This document shows positions 44,731 through 54,336 of a stretch of DNA of 64,000 nucleotides, piece after piece. Position numbers and translations under genes: made by a program. The DNA is taken from NCBI RefSeq assembly GCF_030814135.1, contig NZ_JAUSUQ010000002.1, positions 62,001 through 126,000 of the forward strand, read 5' to 3'. The notes beneath the pieces are model-generated. The model had not been told where the DNA came from. It worked only from the letters and a program-made list of their open reading frames with translations, and ran no database searches. Every line of letters begins with the position of its first letter. Positions within the stretch are counted from its first letter, which is position 1. This stretch comes from Caldalkalibacillus uzonensis. Its GTDB lineage: Bacteria > Bacillota > Bacilli > Caldalkalibacillales > Caldalkalibacillaceae.

Positions 44731-46260
44731 ATGTTTGGCCGTTTATTGAGACGTCTTAACAAAGACAATGTGCGTAAAAGAGCGGAATATGATATGACAC
44801 TCTCCACTGACCTGAAACAAACAGTGGCCTCCATTGAAAACATTGTAGGGGAAAGCAGCGATGTTTCCAAACGGGATATTTATATAGCAAAAACCATCTC
44901 CGCTACTCTCTTTTTTATTGACGGGTTAACAGATGAAGATTGCATAGAGGAAGATGTGATCAAACCCTTGATTCAACTGTCCCCTTCTGAAGCCCAAAAG
45001 ATTCAGCATTCTCAAAACCTGAAGAGCTCGCTGCAAGAAGTGCTAACGCTCTCATCGGTTAAGGTTTTGGACTCCTTTGATCAGGCCATCCTCCCCTTTT
45101 TAGGAGGGGAATCAATCCTTGTGATTGATGGGGTCAAGCGATTGATCGTGTTGGGGACCAAAGCATTTAATGAGCGGGCCATTGAGGAGCCAGAGAGCGA
45201 AGTAGTGGTTCGTGGACCTAGGGACGGGTTTAATGAAACCTTACGGACCAACATTTCCCTTATTCGCCGCAGGCTCAGAGATCCTAATCTGGTCATTCAA
45301 ACCGGTCAACTGGGGCGGCGTTCCAAGCGGGATTTTGCCTTGCTGTATATTAAAGGGATTGCTAACCATGATCTGATTGAAGAAGTACGCTACCGTGTCG
45401 CCTGTGCCGATATTGATGATATAGCGGAAAGCGGCACTCTGGAACAGCTGATTGAAGACAATGTCTTGTCCCCTTTCCCCCAGGTGCAACAAACGGAACG
45501 GCCGGACAAAGCAACCGCCGCCCTAACCAATGGCCAAGTGGTGATCTTGGTGGATGGAACCCCGTATGTCTTAATGCTGCCTGTCACCTTTCATCAATTG
45601 CTGAAATCCCCTGAGGATTATTACGAGCGCTGGCAGATTGGATCTGTGATCCGCCTCCTCCGTTATGGGGCTGCTTTTATCGCGTTGTTTCTCCCCTCTC
45701 TCTATGTCGCCATGGTCTCCTACCACCAGGGGATGATCCCGACCCCCTTGGCTTTATCCATAGCCGGTTCACGGGAGGGCGTGCCTTTCCCAGCCTTTGT
45801 AGAAGCGCTGCTGATGGAATTTTCGCTGGAGTTATTAAGGGAAGCGGGGGTCCGCTTGCCTAGCCCCATCGGCCAAACCATTGGCATTGTGGGCGGTCTG
45901 GTCATCGGCGATGCAGCCGTCAGAGCCGGAATCGTCAGCCCCATCATGGTCATCGTGGTGGCCCTGACCGCCATTGCTTCCTTTTCCATTCCCGCTTACA
46001 ATGTTGGCATTACCTTCCGGCTGCTCCGCTTTGTGCTCATGGTGGCGGCTGCCACCATGGGTTTGTACGGCATTATCATTGTCTATATCTTGATTAACAT
46101 TCATTTGGTCGGCTTGCGCAGTTTCGGAAGTTATTATCTGTCTCCGTTTGCACCCTACCGTTTCCTGGATTGGCTGGACCTTATCCTGCGGGCCCCAGTC
46201 CCCCTCATGCGGCTGCGGACCGATGAACCACGCACACTGGATAATAAAAGACAAAACTGA
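44731..46260 (+). CDS. Spore germination protein, GerA family
   Basis: A 509-residue A subunit of the receptor. A soluble N-terminal half has the GPRDGFNETLRTNISLIRRRL motif near residue 170, and then five or so membrane helices with PTPLALSIAGSREGVPFPAFVE and GIVGGLVIGDAAVRAGIVSP. GerA subunits form an oligomeric ion channel opened by germinant binding to the B subunit. GGAGGTGATTAA precedes the ATG. The gene order B-C-A differs from the common A-B-C or A-C-B. Confidence 0.93.
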   Translation: MFGRLLRRLNKDNVRKRAEYDMTLSTDLKQTVASIENIVGESSDVSKRDIYIAKTISATLFFIDGLTDEDCIEEDVIKPLIQLSPSEAQKIQHSQNLKSSLQEVLTLSSVKVLDSFDQAILPFLGGESILVIDGVKRLIVLGTKAFNERAIEEPESEVVVRGPRDGFNETLRTNISLIRRRLRDPNLVIQTGQLGRRSKRDFALLYIKGIANHDLIEEVRYRVACADIDDIAESGTLEQLIEDNVLSPFPQVQQTERPDKATAALTNGQVVILVDGTPYVLMLPVTFHQLLKSPEDYYERWQIGSVIRLLRYGAAFIALFLPSLYVAMVSYHQGMIPTPLALSIAGSREGVPFPAFVEALLMEFSLELLREAGVRLPSPIGQTIGIVGGLVIGDAAVRAGIVSPIMVIVVALTAIASFSIPAYNVGITFRLLRFVLMVAAATMGLYGIIIVYILINIHLVGLRSFGSYYLSPFAPYRFLDWLDLILRAPVPLMRLRTDEPRTLDNKRQN

Positions 46261-46280
46261 AAGCGACGGAAGTGATTTTC

Positions 46281-46829
46281 ATGACACAAGAGGTTATTCG
46301 TCAAATTGAACAAGCCTACACTCTCGTAGAACAAGCCAACCAACGGCTGCATCACATTTGGGGTGAACACATCATCTTCCGCTGGGAATGGTGGCTGGCC
46401 CTCGCCTTGACCATTTTGCCCTGGCTCATATGGTACATCTGGCGTAAAAAGGAAAGCACCGACCGCCTGCTGTACGCCGGCTTTTTTGTGATCCTGGTCA
46501 GTTCTTGGCTTGATTTTTTGGGCACGACTCTGGGCATTTGGCGTTATCATATTGATGTCATCCCCACCATCCCCTCGTTTATTCCCTGGGACTTTTCCTT
46601 GCTGCCCGTCGCTGCGATGCTGGTCATTCAAGTGAAACCGCAACTTCATCCCTGGTTAAAAGCCCTCTTGTTTGCCGGGCTGGCCGCTTATATTGGTGAG
46701 CCCCTGTTTGACTGGCTTGGCCATTATCACCCTAAGGAATGGAAACACATTTATTCCTTGCCGATTTATGCACTGATTTATTTGGCTGCCCACTACCTCA
46801 GTAAACGTAACCATCACGCACCTCTTTAA
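46281..46829 (+). CDS. CBO0543-family membrane protein
   Basis: A 182-residue membrane protein with five helices and the family-type segments WRKKESTDRLLYAGFFVILVSSWLD, RYHIDVIPTIPSFIPWDFSLLPV and EPLFDWLGHYHPKEWKH. Function is unknown; relatives are common in spore formers. It follows the gerA-type gene by 20 bases and could be in the same operon, which would connect it with the spore membrane. Start ATG 46281 with a GGAAGTG element upstream. Confidence 0.8.
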   Translation: MTQEVIRQIEQAYTLVEQANQRLHHIWGEHIIFRWEWWLALALTILPWLIWYIWRKKESTDRLLYAGFFVILVSSWLDFLGTTLGIWRYHIDVIPTIPSFIPWDFSLLPVAAMLVIQVKPQLHPWLKALLFAGLAAYIGEPLFDWLGHYHPKEWKHIYSLPIYALIYLAAHYLSKRNHHAPL

Positions 46830-46860
46830 GATCCGAACAGAAGATTGGCCCGTCTTCATA

Positions 46861-46892
46861 CAAAAGAGCGTGTGGCGACCAACACGCTCTTA
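46861..46892. terminator. Terminator between convergent CBO0543 gene and sporulation lipoprotein gene
   Basis: A 10-bp stem AAGAGCGTGT/ACACGCTCTT (46864-46873 with 46882-46891) with a short loop. The T-run is better on the minus strand, where it would end the lipoprotein transcript. Confidence 0.75.
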
Positions 46893-46901
46893 CAATTCGC
46901 T

Positions 46902-47489
46902 TTAGCCTTTCATATCTTCATTTATCTTTTGCAGGCGTTTTTTCTCAGCCTCCGTTTGCTGCTGGTACGTTTTTTCCTCCAGTTTTTTTAACTCCTGCAG
47001 AATTTTGCGGTCCGTGCTGACATGCACCTTATAATCAGGGTAGGCCTTGCGCAATTGATGGAATATTTCCTTGCGAATCGCTTTGAGTTGAAAACGTTTC
47101 ATCTGGGCCACATCAACCGCGACAGAAAGGTCCTGATCAATGGCGACCACCGCTGCATCTGTGACCCCATCCACTGATTTGGCGATCAGTTTAGAACGAT
47201 TGGCAGTATCATGATCCACTTTAATTTTTTTAGGTTTGCCTTGCTTTTGGCCGGAGGATTGGCCTGATGACTGGGCTTGTTTTTGCTTCGCCTTGGCAGG
47301 AGGAGCTTGTTTTTGTGTTTGACGCTCCTGCTCTTCTTTCTTGTGCATTTGCTGCTCTAGGTTGTGATCGGCTTGAAACCGCTGTTCTTGGTTATCCATG
47401 GCACAACCACCGTTAAGAAGCAGCACTATACAACAGGCAACAAGGATACCGCTTCTCAGTATCCGGCTTAAACAGATCAATTTTTCCAC
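46902..47489 (-). CDS. YhcN/YlaJ-family sporulation lipoprotein
   Basis: A 195-residue lipoprotein with lipobox LLNGGC, a long Gln/Lys-rich linker (about 35-90) and the YhcN/YlaJ domain (about 95-165: SVDGVTDAAVVAIDQDLSVAVDV). YhcN and YlaJ are spore inner-membrane lipoproteins that support outgrowth or germination. GAAGGAGG lies 8 bases before the GTG at 47489; an ATG at 47507 would place it inside the gene. Next to a germinant receptor operon, though convergent with it. Confidence 0.85.
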   Translation of the reverse strand: MEKLICLSRILRSGILVACCIVLLLNGGCAMDNQEQRFQADHNLEQQMHKKEEQERQTQKQAPPAKAKQKQAQSSGQSSGQKQGKPKKIKVDHDTANRSKLIAKSVDGVTDAAVVAIDQDLSVAVDVAQMKRFQLKAIRKEIFHQLRKAYPDYKVHVSTDRKILQELKKLEEKTYQQQTEAEKKRLQKINEDMKG

Positions 47490-47540
47490 AAGTATTGCCT
47501 CCTTCATCCATGGACTTACCGGTGTTTTCTGGAGTCTTGT

Positions 47541-47738
47541 CTATGTTTTTTGCCGGATCAGGGCCCGGCCGATGGCCCGAATGATCAGCAAGCCAAAGGC
47601 CCATACCAGCGTGGCCATTAACGTCACACTAAGCCAGTTGGGCGTTCCCAGAAGGAAATACAGGAGGCCATGAAAGATGAACGCACCGCTGATCCACACC
47701 AGTAAATTAATCTCTGCCATACGCTGCCAAAAAGACAT
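47541..47738 (-). CDS. Small two-helix membrane protein with hairpin over its start
   Basis: A 65-residue protein with two membrane helices (about 11-29 and 37-54) and a basic tail. I do not recognise a family. GGAG lies 9 bases before the ATG. Both the ribosome binding site and the start codon lie in a near-perfect hairpin (47736-47772), so translation may be controlled by RNA structure. It lies between the iclR-type regulator and the sporulation lipoprotein on the same strand. Confidence 0.7.
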   Translation of the reverse strand: MSFWQRMAEINLLVWISGAFIFHGLLYFLLGTPNWLSVTLMATLVWAFGLLIIRAIGRALIRQKT

Positions 47739-47772
47739 GGGTCATCACTCCTTAAGAGTAGGATGACCCATG
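47736..47772 (-). promoter_or_regulatory. Hairpin sequestering start codon and ribosome binding site
   Basis: CATGGGTCATC and GATGACCCATG (47762-47772 and 47736-47746) form a perfect 11-bp stem on the minus strand. Inside the 15-base loop ACTC can pair with GAGT, which includes the GGAG ribosome binding site. The ATG is in the outer stem. It might act as a translational lock, or partly as a terminator for the upstream iclR gene, since TCTTTTT follows. Confidence 0.6.
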
Positions 47773-47824
47773 CCCAAGATGAATATGAGATGACCTTTTT
47801 AGGAAAATAATACAAAGCAGTGGC

Positions 47825-48562
47825 CTAACCCACCATTTTGCTCATTCGGGAGGCAAAATCAATCACAATCGGCGCAAACTCCTCCATTTTATCCGGGGTA
47901 AGCCGCCCGGACGGTCCCGAAACGGCCAAAGCAGCCACACATTTACCCTGCCGGTTTAAAATGGGCGCAGCAATGGCGGAGGTGCCTGCTTCCCGCTCCT
48001 CTACACTGGTGGCATATCCCAGCTGCCTGATTTTTAATAACTGCAACATAAATACCTCTTTGTCGATGTGCTCAGGCCAGTCAGGATCATTGAGGATCAT
48101 TTCCTGGACATCAGGCTCCGCATAAGCCACCAGAATTTTACCTGAAGCCCCGACATTTAGGGGCATGCGCACGCCGATAGGTGCCACCCGGCGGATGGTT
48201 TGCTTGCTCTCAACAGCTTGAACCCTTACCCGTTCCTTGCCATCCCGCACATACAAGGTGACTGTTTCATCTAAAATATCCCGTAAACGTTCCATTTCAG
48301 GCAACAGCATCACGGCCGGATCGTCCACCCTCTCCAAATGGGCGGACAGTTCCCACACGCGGAAGCCCAAGCGGTATTTTTCCGTGGCTTCATCTTTAGT
48401 CACAAATCCTTTTTTCTCCAATGAGGCCAGCAAGCGGTAAACAGTGCTCTTATTTAAACCTACCTGGTGACTGATTTCTGTTAGTGTGAGTTCGTTTTGA
48501 GTTGTAAAACATAATAAAATATCTAGTGCCCGTTCAACGGATCGCACCGTCTTTTTTTCCAT
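47825..48562 (-). CDS. IclR-family transcriptional regulator
   Basis: A 245-residue regulator: N-terminal winged helix (about 5-65, LTLTEISHQVGLNKSTVYRLLASLEKKG) and the C-terminal IclR effector domain with GVRMPLNVGASGKILVAY and SAIAAPILNRQGKCVAALAVSGP. These regulators respond to small organic acids and aromatic compounds. It is divergent from aconitase with 287 bases between, so it might regulate acnA or itself; no operator can be named from sequence alone. AGGGTG precedes the ATG. Confidence 0.92.
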   Translation of the reverse strand: MEKKTVRSVERALDILLCFTTQNELTLTEISHQVGLNKSTVYRLLASLEKKGFVTKDEATEKYRLGFRVWELSAHLERVDDPAVMLLPEMERLRDILDETVTLYVRDGKERVRVQAVESKQTIRRVAPIGVRMPLNVGASGKILVAYAEPDVQEMILNDPDWPEHIDKEVFMLQLLKIRQLGYATSVEEREAGTSAIAAPILNRQGKCVAALAVSGPSGRLTPDKMEEFAPIVIDFASRMSKMVG

Positions 48563-48740
48563 CCTTATTCACCCTTATGGTTTCATTGTGTGAAACAAAG
48601 TGTTTTAATTTTTAATTATACCTTGTTGTCCACTAAAGGTAAACTGTCTTTGCGAGCGCTTACCTCTTACCACAAATCATATTCTCAAGGCAGGATGTGT
48701 CTTTTCTTGGTTTAAAGGGCTTATTATCATTATTTTTTTA

Positions 48741-48769
48741 TGTACATTGCCTTATATTTAAGCTATAAT
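48741..48769 (+). promoter_or_regulatory. Sigma-A promoter of aconitase gene
   Basis: TGTACA (48741-48746), a 17-base spacer and perfect TATAAT (48764-48769), 81 bases before the acnA start. The -35 is 4/6. Confidence 0.65.
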
Positions 48770-48849
48770 AGGGGCGTAAAGAGAAACCATGTTTCAAAGG
48801 GTAAAACTAGGGTGGGACAGCTTTGCACTCATGAGAAGGAGGTTTTTTG

Positions 48850-51561
48850 ATGACGTATCGTGATCCTTTTTCTGTCAAATCCTCACTGCAGGTCGGGGAT
48901 AAAACGTATACCTATTTCTCCCTCCCCAAACTGGAAGAACAAGGGGTAGGTGCCGTCTCCAAGTTGCCCTTTTCCATTAAAGTGCTTCTGGAGGCAGCCT
49001 TACGCCAAGTGGACGGGGTAGGCATTACGGAAGATCATGTCAAACACATTGCCAATTGGGCTGAAACGGAAGATAAAGACCGTGAAATTCCGTTTAAGCC
49101 GGCTCGGATTGTCTTGCAAGACTTTACTGGTGTTCCTGCTGTTGTTGACCTTGCGGCCATGCGTTCTAAAGTGGCCAAAGACGGCGGTGATCCGAAGCAA
49201 ATTAACCCACTCGTTCCTGTGGATCTGGTTATCGACCATTCTGTCATGGTAGATAAATTTGGAAGCAAGGACGCCCTGGAGTACAACATGAACGTGGAAT
49301 TTGAGCGTAACCAGGAGCGCTATCGCTTCTTGCGCTGGGCACAAACGGCCTTTGACAACTTTAGAATCGTGCCCCCGGCCACTGGTATTGTACACCAGGT
49401 GAACCTGGAGTATCTGGCCAGTGTAGCAGCAACCAAAGAGGTGGACGGCGAACAGCAGGTCTTCCCGGATTCCCTGGTTGGTACTGACTCCCACACCACC
49501 ATGATCAACGGGATCGGTGTTGTCGGCTGGGGTGTCGGTGGTATCGAAGCTGAAGCCGGTATGCTGGGACAACCCTTGTATTTCGTCACTCCTGAGGTCG
49601 TTGGTTTCAAATTAACCGGCCGTCTGCCTGAAGGCGCAACAGCAACAGACTTGGCCTTAACTGTAACTGAAATCTTGCGCAAAAAAGGCGTTGTTGGCAA
49701 GTTTGTTGAGTTCTACGGTGACGGATTGTCCAACATCAGCGTAGCTGACCGTGCCACCGTAGCCAACATGGCTCCTGAGTACGGTGCCACCATGGGCTTC
49801 TTCCCTGTTGATGAACAAACCCTGGACTATCTCCGTCTCACTGGACGCAGCGAAGAGCAAGTGCAGCTGGTTAAAGCTTATTATCAAGCACAAGGCTTGT
49901 TTAGAACCGACGACAGTGCTGAACCTGTCTTTTCCGACACAGTGACATTAGACTTAAGCTCCATTGAACCCACACTGGCTGGACCGAGACGTCCTCAAGA
50001 CCGCATTGTGTTGTCTAAAATGAAGGAGAGCTTCAACAACACCTTGCATGCGCCTATTGATGAGGGCGGCTTCGGCCTGTCTGACGATGATCTGCAGAAA
50101 AAAGTGAAAGTGGAGCATCCTAATGGGGAAACATCTGAATTGACCAATGGTTCCGTGGTGATTGCTGCCATTACCAGCTGTACCAACACATCCAACCCGA
50201 GCGTCATGCTGGGAGCGGGTCTCGTCGCCAAAAAAGCGGTTGAAAAGGGACTGACCAAACCGGGCTATGTGAAAACCAGCTTAACCCCGGGATCCAAAGT
50301 GGTCACCCAGTACCTGATCGATGCCGGTTTAATGGAGCCGCTTGAAGCATTAGGCTTCCACGTGGCTGGTTATGGCTGTGCCACCTGTATCGGTAACTCC
50401 GGTCCCTTGCCGGATGAGGTCTCCAAAGCCATTGCCGAAAATGACTTAACTGTCTGCTCTGTGCTGAGTGGTAACCGCAACTTTGAAGGACGCATTCACG
50501 CCCAAGTAAAAGCCAACTACCTGGCTTCGCCGCCCCTTGTCGTGGCTTACGCTATTGCCGGCACAATGAACATCGACTTGCAAAATGAACCGCTCGGCTA
50601 TGATCAGGATGGCAATCCTGTTTACTTGAAAGATATCTGGCCAACACCGGAAGAGTTGCAGGCTGCCTTGCAAACCGTCAACTCTGACTTGTTCAAGAAA
50701 GAATATGAAAACGTCTTTGAATCTAACCCGCGCTTTAACGAAATCGATGCCCCGCAAGGCGATCTGTACGAGTTTGATCCGAAATCCACTTACATTCAGG
50801 AGCCTCCGTTCTTTGAAAATCTTGAGGCCCAAGTGGGTGACATCGAAGAGATCAAAGGGGCCAAAGCACTGGCCTTGCTTGGTGATTCTGTCACCACCGA
50901 CCACATTTCACCGGCCGGTAACATCGCGCCTGACAGCCCGGCAGGCAAATACCTCCTGGAACGTGGCGTAGAGCGCAAAGACTTCAACTCCTATGGTTCC
51001 CGCCGTGGTAACCATGAAGTGATGATGCGCGGTACCTTTGCCAACATCCGCATCCGCAACCAGATGGCACCCGGCACCGAAGGCGGTTATACACCTTATC
51101 TGCCTACTGGTGACATCATGCCCATCTACGATGCTGCCATGAAATATCAGCAAGACGGCACACCGCTCGTCGTCTTGGCCGGTAAAGAGTATGGAACCGG
51201 AAGCTCCCGTGACTGGGCTGCCAAAGGGACCAATCTGCTGGGGATTAAAGCTGTGATTGCGGAAAGCTTTGAGCGCATCCACCGCACCAACCTGGTCTGC
51301 ATGGGTGTTCTGCCGCTGCAGTTTGAAGAGGGCCAAGGTTGGAAACAGCTGGGGATTACTGGTCAGGAAACTTTCGATATTCTTGGCTTGGACAATGATC
51401 TGAAACCGGGTCAAACCTTAACCGTGCGGGCCACACGCGAAGACGGATCCAGCTTTGAATTTAACGTGATTGTCCGTCTGGACAGCGTGGTTGATATTGA
51501 GTACTACAAGAACGGCGGTATCTTGCAAAAAGTGTTGCGCCAAATGGTCCAAAGTGCCTGA
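48850..51561 (+). CDS. acnA: Aconitate hydratase (AcnA/CitB)
   Basis: Converts citrate to isocitrate in the TCA cycle; Bacillus aconitase also binds RNA when iron is short. The 903-residue protein has all three 4Fe-4S ligands, Cys444 ([10 protein letters not shown]) and Cys510 and Cys513 ([10 protein letters not shown]). It also has the [10 protein letters not shown] segment and the C-terminal swivel domain (GAGITTD-like part read here as [13 protein letters not shown], and [13 protein letters not shown]). GAAGGAGG lies 7 bases before the ATG at 48850. A sigma-A promoter and a strong terminator frame it as a single gene. Confidence 0.98.
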   Translation: MTYRDPFSVKSSLQVGDKTYTYFSLPKLEEQGVGAVSKLPFSIKVLLEAALRQVDGVGITEDHVKHIANWAETEDKDREIPFKPARIVLQDFTGVPAVVDLAAMRSKVAKDGGDPKQINPLVPVDLVIDHSVMVDKFGSKDALEYNMNVEFERNQERYRFLRWAQTAFDNFRIVPPATGIVHQVNLEYLASVAATKEVDGEQQVFPDSLVGTDSHTTMINGIGVVGWGVGGIEAEAGMLGQPLYFVTPEVVGFKLTGRLPEGATATDLALTVTEILRKKGVVGKFVEFYGDGLSNISVADRATVANMAPEYGATMGFFPVDEQTLDYLRLTGRSEEQVQLVKAYYQAQGLFRTDDSAEPVFSDTVTLDLSSIEPTLAGPRRPQDRIVLSKMKESFNNTLHAPIDEGGFGLSDDDLQKKVKVEHPNGETSELTNGSVVIAAITSCTNTSNPSVMLGAGLVAKKAVEKGLTKPGYVKTSLTPGSKVVTQYLIDAGLMEPLEALGFHVAGYGCATCIGNSGPLPDEVSKAIAENDLTVCSVLSGNRNFEGRIHAQVKANYLASPPLVVAYAIAGTMNIDLQNEPLGYDQDGNPVYLKDIWPTPEELQAALQTVNSDLFKKEYENVFESNPRFNEIDAPQGDLYEFDPKSTYIQEPPFFENLEAQVGDIEEIKGAKALALLGDSVTTDHISPAGNIAPDSPAGKYLLERGVERKDFNSYGSRRGNHEVMMRGTFANIRIRNQMAPGTEGGYTPYLPTGDIMPIYDAAMKYQQDGTPLVVLAGKEYGTGSSRDWAAKGTNLLGIKAVIAESFERIHRTNLVCMGVLPLQFEEGQGWKQLGITGQETFDILGLDNDLKPGQTLTVRATREDGSSFEFNVIVRLDSVVDIEYYKNGGILQKVLRQMVQSA

Positions 51562-51605
51562 TGATGCAGGCTTTCAGATAAACACCTCATCAAACCCATC
51601 AGAAA

Positions 51606-51636
51606 AGGCTGTGGAGCAGATCCACAGCCTATTTTC
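51606..51636 (+). terminator. Terminator of acnA
   Basis: Perfect 10-bp stem AGGCTGTGGA/TCCACAGCCT (51606-51615 with 51621-51630), loop of 5, followed by ATTTTC. It lies 45 bases behind the acnA stop. Confidence 0.88.
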
Positions 51637-51744
51637 AGTGGCTACAGTTTCTAAATCAAAAGCTCTAAAAACAATGATATAAGGTTTTCCAGAGTTCTCG
51701 GGCTTTTACTCAGTGTAGCGGCTGGGCACCCATGCCGGGCGTAC

Positions 51745-51777
51745 AAAAATTCTATCCCTATTTGGATAGGGATAGAA
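51745..51777 (-). terminator. Terminator of YjcZ-type small gene
   Basis: Perfect 11-bp stem TTCTATCCCTA/TAGGGATAGAA (51750-51760 with 51767-51777), followed on the minus strand by five T residues, 28 bases after the small gene. Confidence 0.88.
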
Positions 51778-51804
51778 GAAAGGAGAAAGGGATTAACGCT
51801 TTAA

Positions 51805-51897
51805 TTACCATCTAGGAACTTTAACAAAGCAGGCGCAGCCAACAATGATTAACAGAACAAACAACACTACGATTAAGGTAAAGTCGTCAAAAATCAT
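51805..51897 (-). CDS. YjcZ-family sporulation peptide (30 aa)
   Basis: A 30-residue peptide, M-I-F-D-D-F then the hydrophobic stretch LIVVLFVLLIIVGCACF and a short basic end. The LIVVLFxLLIIVG core is the signature of YjcZ-family small spore proteins. GGAGGTG lies 7 bases before the ATG and a strong terminator follows. A 12-bp palindrome (51924-51935) lies just upstream. Confidence 0.8.
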   Translation of the reverse strand: MIFDDFTLIVVLFVLLIIVGCACFVKVPRW

Positions 51898-51923
51898 TAC
51901 AAGCACCTCCCCAACATTAATTC

Positions 51924-51935
51924 GTGAGGCCTCAC
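51924..51935. repeat. 12-bp palindrome upstream of YjcZ-type gene
   Basis: GTGAGGCCTCAC is perfectly palindromic and 27 bases before the start codon. A second symmetric piece, GTAC...AGCATATGCT...GTAC, follows at about 51938-51957. These may be operator sites; no regulator is assigned. Confidence 0.4.
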
Positions 51936-52040
51936 AGTACCAGCATATGCTTTGTACCAGACCTTTGAATAGGACGAGTATATGAGGACAATAGTGGAAT
52001 TATCGAACCTGCGAGAGCTGGCTCCCAGTATCCTTATTAT

Positions 52041-52952
52041 TTAAGCTTCTGCTGTTTTATGTCCAGGAGGGGTGCCCAAGTCTAGGTCCGTAGGGTACAA
52101 ACCCACCTTGACAAATACCCAGGGTGCCAGACCAATCCCCCATATGCCCACTACGGCATAACGGAGAAAGTCACTCATCAGGTAAGTTGGCAAGATAATT
52201 TTGAGACCCGTTTGTAAAGCGATGATCCCGTCCATGCCAATCAAAAAGGCAATTGCTTTTTTCCACACCGCTGTACGCAAGTTCATCTGAACATAGCGAA
52301 GCTCCAACAAATAAGCTACGCCCGCCCCAAACAAAAAGCCGGAATACTTCACCCCTTCAGACTCCCTGAACAGAACCAGAAGAAGCAAGGGGAACCCGAA
52401 AGCCAATAACCACTGCAACCAGGATGGTACCTGGCTCACTGCCTGAGAGATCCTTATCCCAACAACCAGGACAATAATCCCTATTAGAATGCCGGCCACC
52501 ACATCCAGGGGCCAGTGCAATCCAGCATATAAACGGGTATAAGAGATACAAAAAATCAATACCACGGAAACAACCCAAAACCAGGGTTTGTTAACGACAT
52601 AGGCCAGATAGCCCCATAATGTTGTGGAGCCTTGGGCATGGCCACTAGGGAAGGAATCATAAGGATAATGACTGCCAACCTCTGCCGAAGAGACAAAAAT
52701 AGAGTTAATTCCCTCTACTCCCACCGGGCGTGGGAGACCGGTATTAATTTTAACAAAAGCATTGACATAAATAGAAACAAGAAAAATATAAGCAAGACGA
52801 AAACCGATTGCTTTTGAAAAACACCAGTATACAAAAGGCAAAACAAGAAAATAAAATTCCTCATCCCCCATAAACGTAAACACAGCAGCCAAAGCATTTA
52901 AAATTGGATTTTGCCATGAGGTAACCCAGATTAAAAAATCAATTTGAGTCAC
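52041..52952 (-). CDS. PAP2-family membrane phosphatase
   Basis: A 303-residue membrane phosphatase with the three PAP2 motifs: KINTGLPRP, PSGHA and SYTRLYAGLHWPLDV. It has about eight helices. Likely substrates are phosphatidic acid, undecaprenyl diphosphate or similar lipid phosphates at the outer face of the membrane. It starts at a GTG with AAGGAAGTG 7 bases upstream. The C-terminal half contains extra helices beyond the minimal PAP2 fold. Confidence 0.88.
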   Translation of the reverse strand: MTQIDFLIWVTSWQNPILNALAAVFTFMGDEEFYFLVLPFVYWCFSKAIGFRLAYIFLVSIYVNAFVKINTGLPRPVGVEGINSIFVSSAEVGSHYPYDSFPSGHAQGSTTLWGYLAYVVNKPWFWVVSVVLIFCISYTRLYAGLHWPLDVVAGILIGIIVLVVGIRISQAVSQVPSWLQWLLAFGFPLLLLVLFRESEGVKYSGFLFGAGVAYLLELRYVQMNLRTAVWKKAIAFLIGMDGIIALQTGLKIILPTYLMSDFLRYAVVGIWGIGLAPWVFVKVGLYPTDLDLGTPPGHKTAEA

Positions 52953-53057
52953 GGGTTTTCACTTCCTTATTCACTTATCTTCCTCAAAAAACATATGTCC
53001 AAACAAGCATGTAAAGGCGCTGATGTAACAACACCAACGCCCATGCAACCTAATCCG

Positions 53058-54244
53058 CTAATAATCATAATCATAACAATACTCATACAGTTTGACAATC
53101 TCTTCATGGGTTGGAACCCGTGGGTTGTTGGCCGGGCTGCCGCTAGCCAGGGCATCCCGGGCCATTTTATCCAAGACCTTCCTAAGCCGGCTCTCATCAA
53201 TGCCCCATGTTTTCATATTGGGAATGTTAAGATCCCGACACAATTGTTTAATTTCCTGTACCGCTGCCTGTGCGGCCTTTTGATCATCTTGCCCTTCCAG
53301 CTCCGGCTTAATGACACGGCCGATCACTGCCATGCGATCAATACAAGCTTCCAAAGTATACTCCAGTACTGCCGGTAACAGCATGGCATTGGACACCCCG
53401 TGGGGAACATGAAACAAAGCGCCTATGGGACGGGACATACCATGCACCAGACAGACTGAGGCATTGGAAAAAGCAATGCCTGCTTGCATATCCTGTCTCT
53501 GGCTTCCAAGTCCTCTCCCTGCTGATATGCACGGCGAATGGATGAGCTGATCAGACGGATTGCCTCCAAGGACAATGTGTCTGTCAGCGGCTGAGCCCTT
53601 CTGGAGAGATAGGCTTCTATGGCGTGACACAAGGCATCTACCCCGGTAGCTGCAGTCACCTTGGGAGGTGAAGTCACAGTCAAGAGCGGATCAACAATGG
53701 CAACAGCAGGAATAAAGGCCGGATGCTTGATCATCATTTTGACATCAGCAGTGGTGTTGGTGATAACCGTGACACTGGTCACTTCCGATCCGGTACCAGC
53801 TGTAGTCGGAATGGCAATAAACGGAACAGGGTCCTTTGTAATCGGTTTTTGCCCTCCCACATACTCACCAATATATCCGCCGTTTGTAGCCACCACAGCA
53901 ACCGCTTTGGCAGTGTCTATGCAGCTTCCCCCACCAACCGCCACAATGAGGTCACAGTTCTGTTCCTGCAGCATCTGCAGTGCTTCATCCACATACACAT
54001 CTGTTGGTTCTGTGTTGACACCCATATAAGTGACATGGGCTGCTCCAGCTTTTTGCACATAAGTGACACAACGCTCCACATGGCCTATTTTTTCCATCAC
54101 TTCATCACTAATAATGAGCACTTTGGAACCAAGACAGGGCACAACATCCTTTAATGTGGACAAAGCCCCTTGTCCGTAGTACACCTCTGGCGGCAGGCGA
54201 AACTCGGCAAAGGTACTGAGCTTTAGGTCCTTTTTGGACACCAC
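53058..54244 (-). pseudogene. Iron-containing alcohol dehydrogenase, frameshifted
   Basis: Two frames make one Fe-ADH of the 1,3-propanediol/methanol dehydrogenase type. Frame one (53423-54244) has the NAD-binding GGGSCIDTAK and AIPTTAGTGSEVT motifs and the first iron ligands in GVDALCHAIEAY. Frame two (53058 to about 53490) continues with QAGIAFSNAS, HGMSRPIGALFHVPHG (remaining ligands) and the C-terminal domain. At the joint (about 53488-53492) the expected few residues between D-R-M and Q-A-G-I-A are missing as well as the frame, so a deletion of about 13 bases is more likely than a one-base error. It is the last gene of the catabolic cluster. Confidence 0.85.
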
Positions 54245-54336
54245 ATTCCCCTCTCCTTCCAGTTTGTAATGCCGTTATTCACTTGGTTCTCTTAAAAAAT
54301 TCCTTTTATGAACACAGCAGATCAAGACTTTCCTGG

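Noticed and set aside
51990-52030. GGTTCGA-like piece resembling a tRNA T-arm near the PAP2 gene end
   Set aside because: The flanking bases do not form a T-stem and no acceptor, D or anticodon arm is found.
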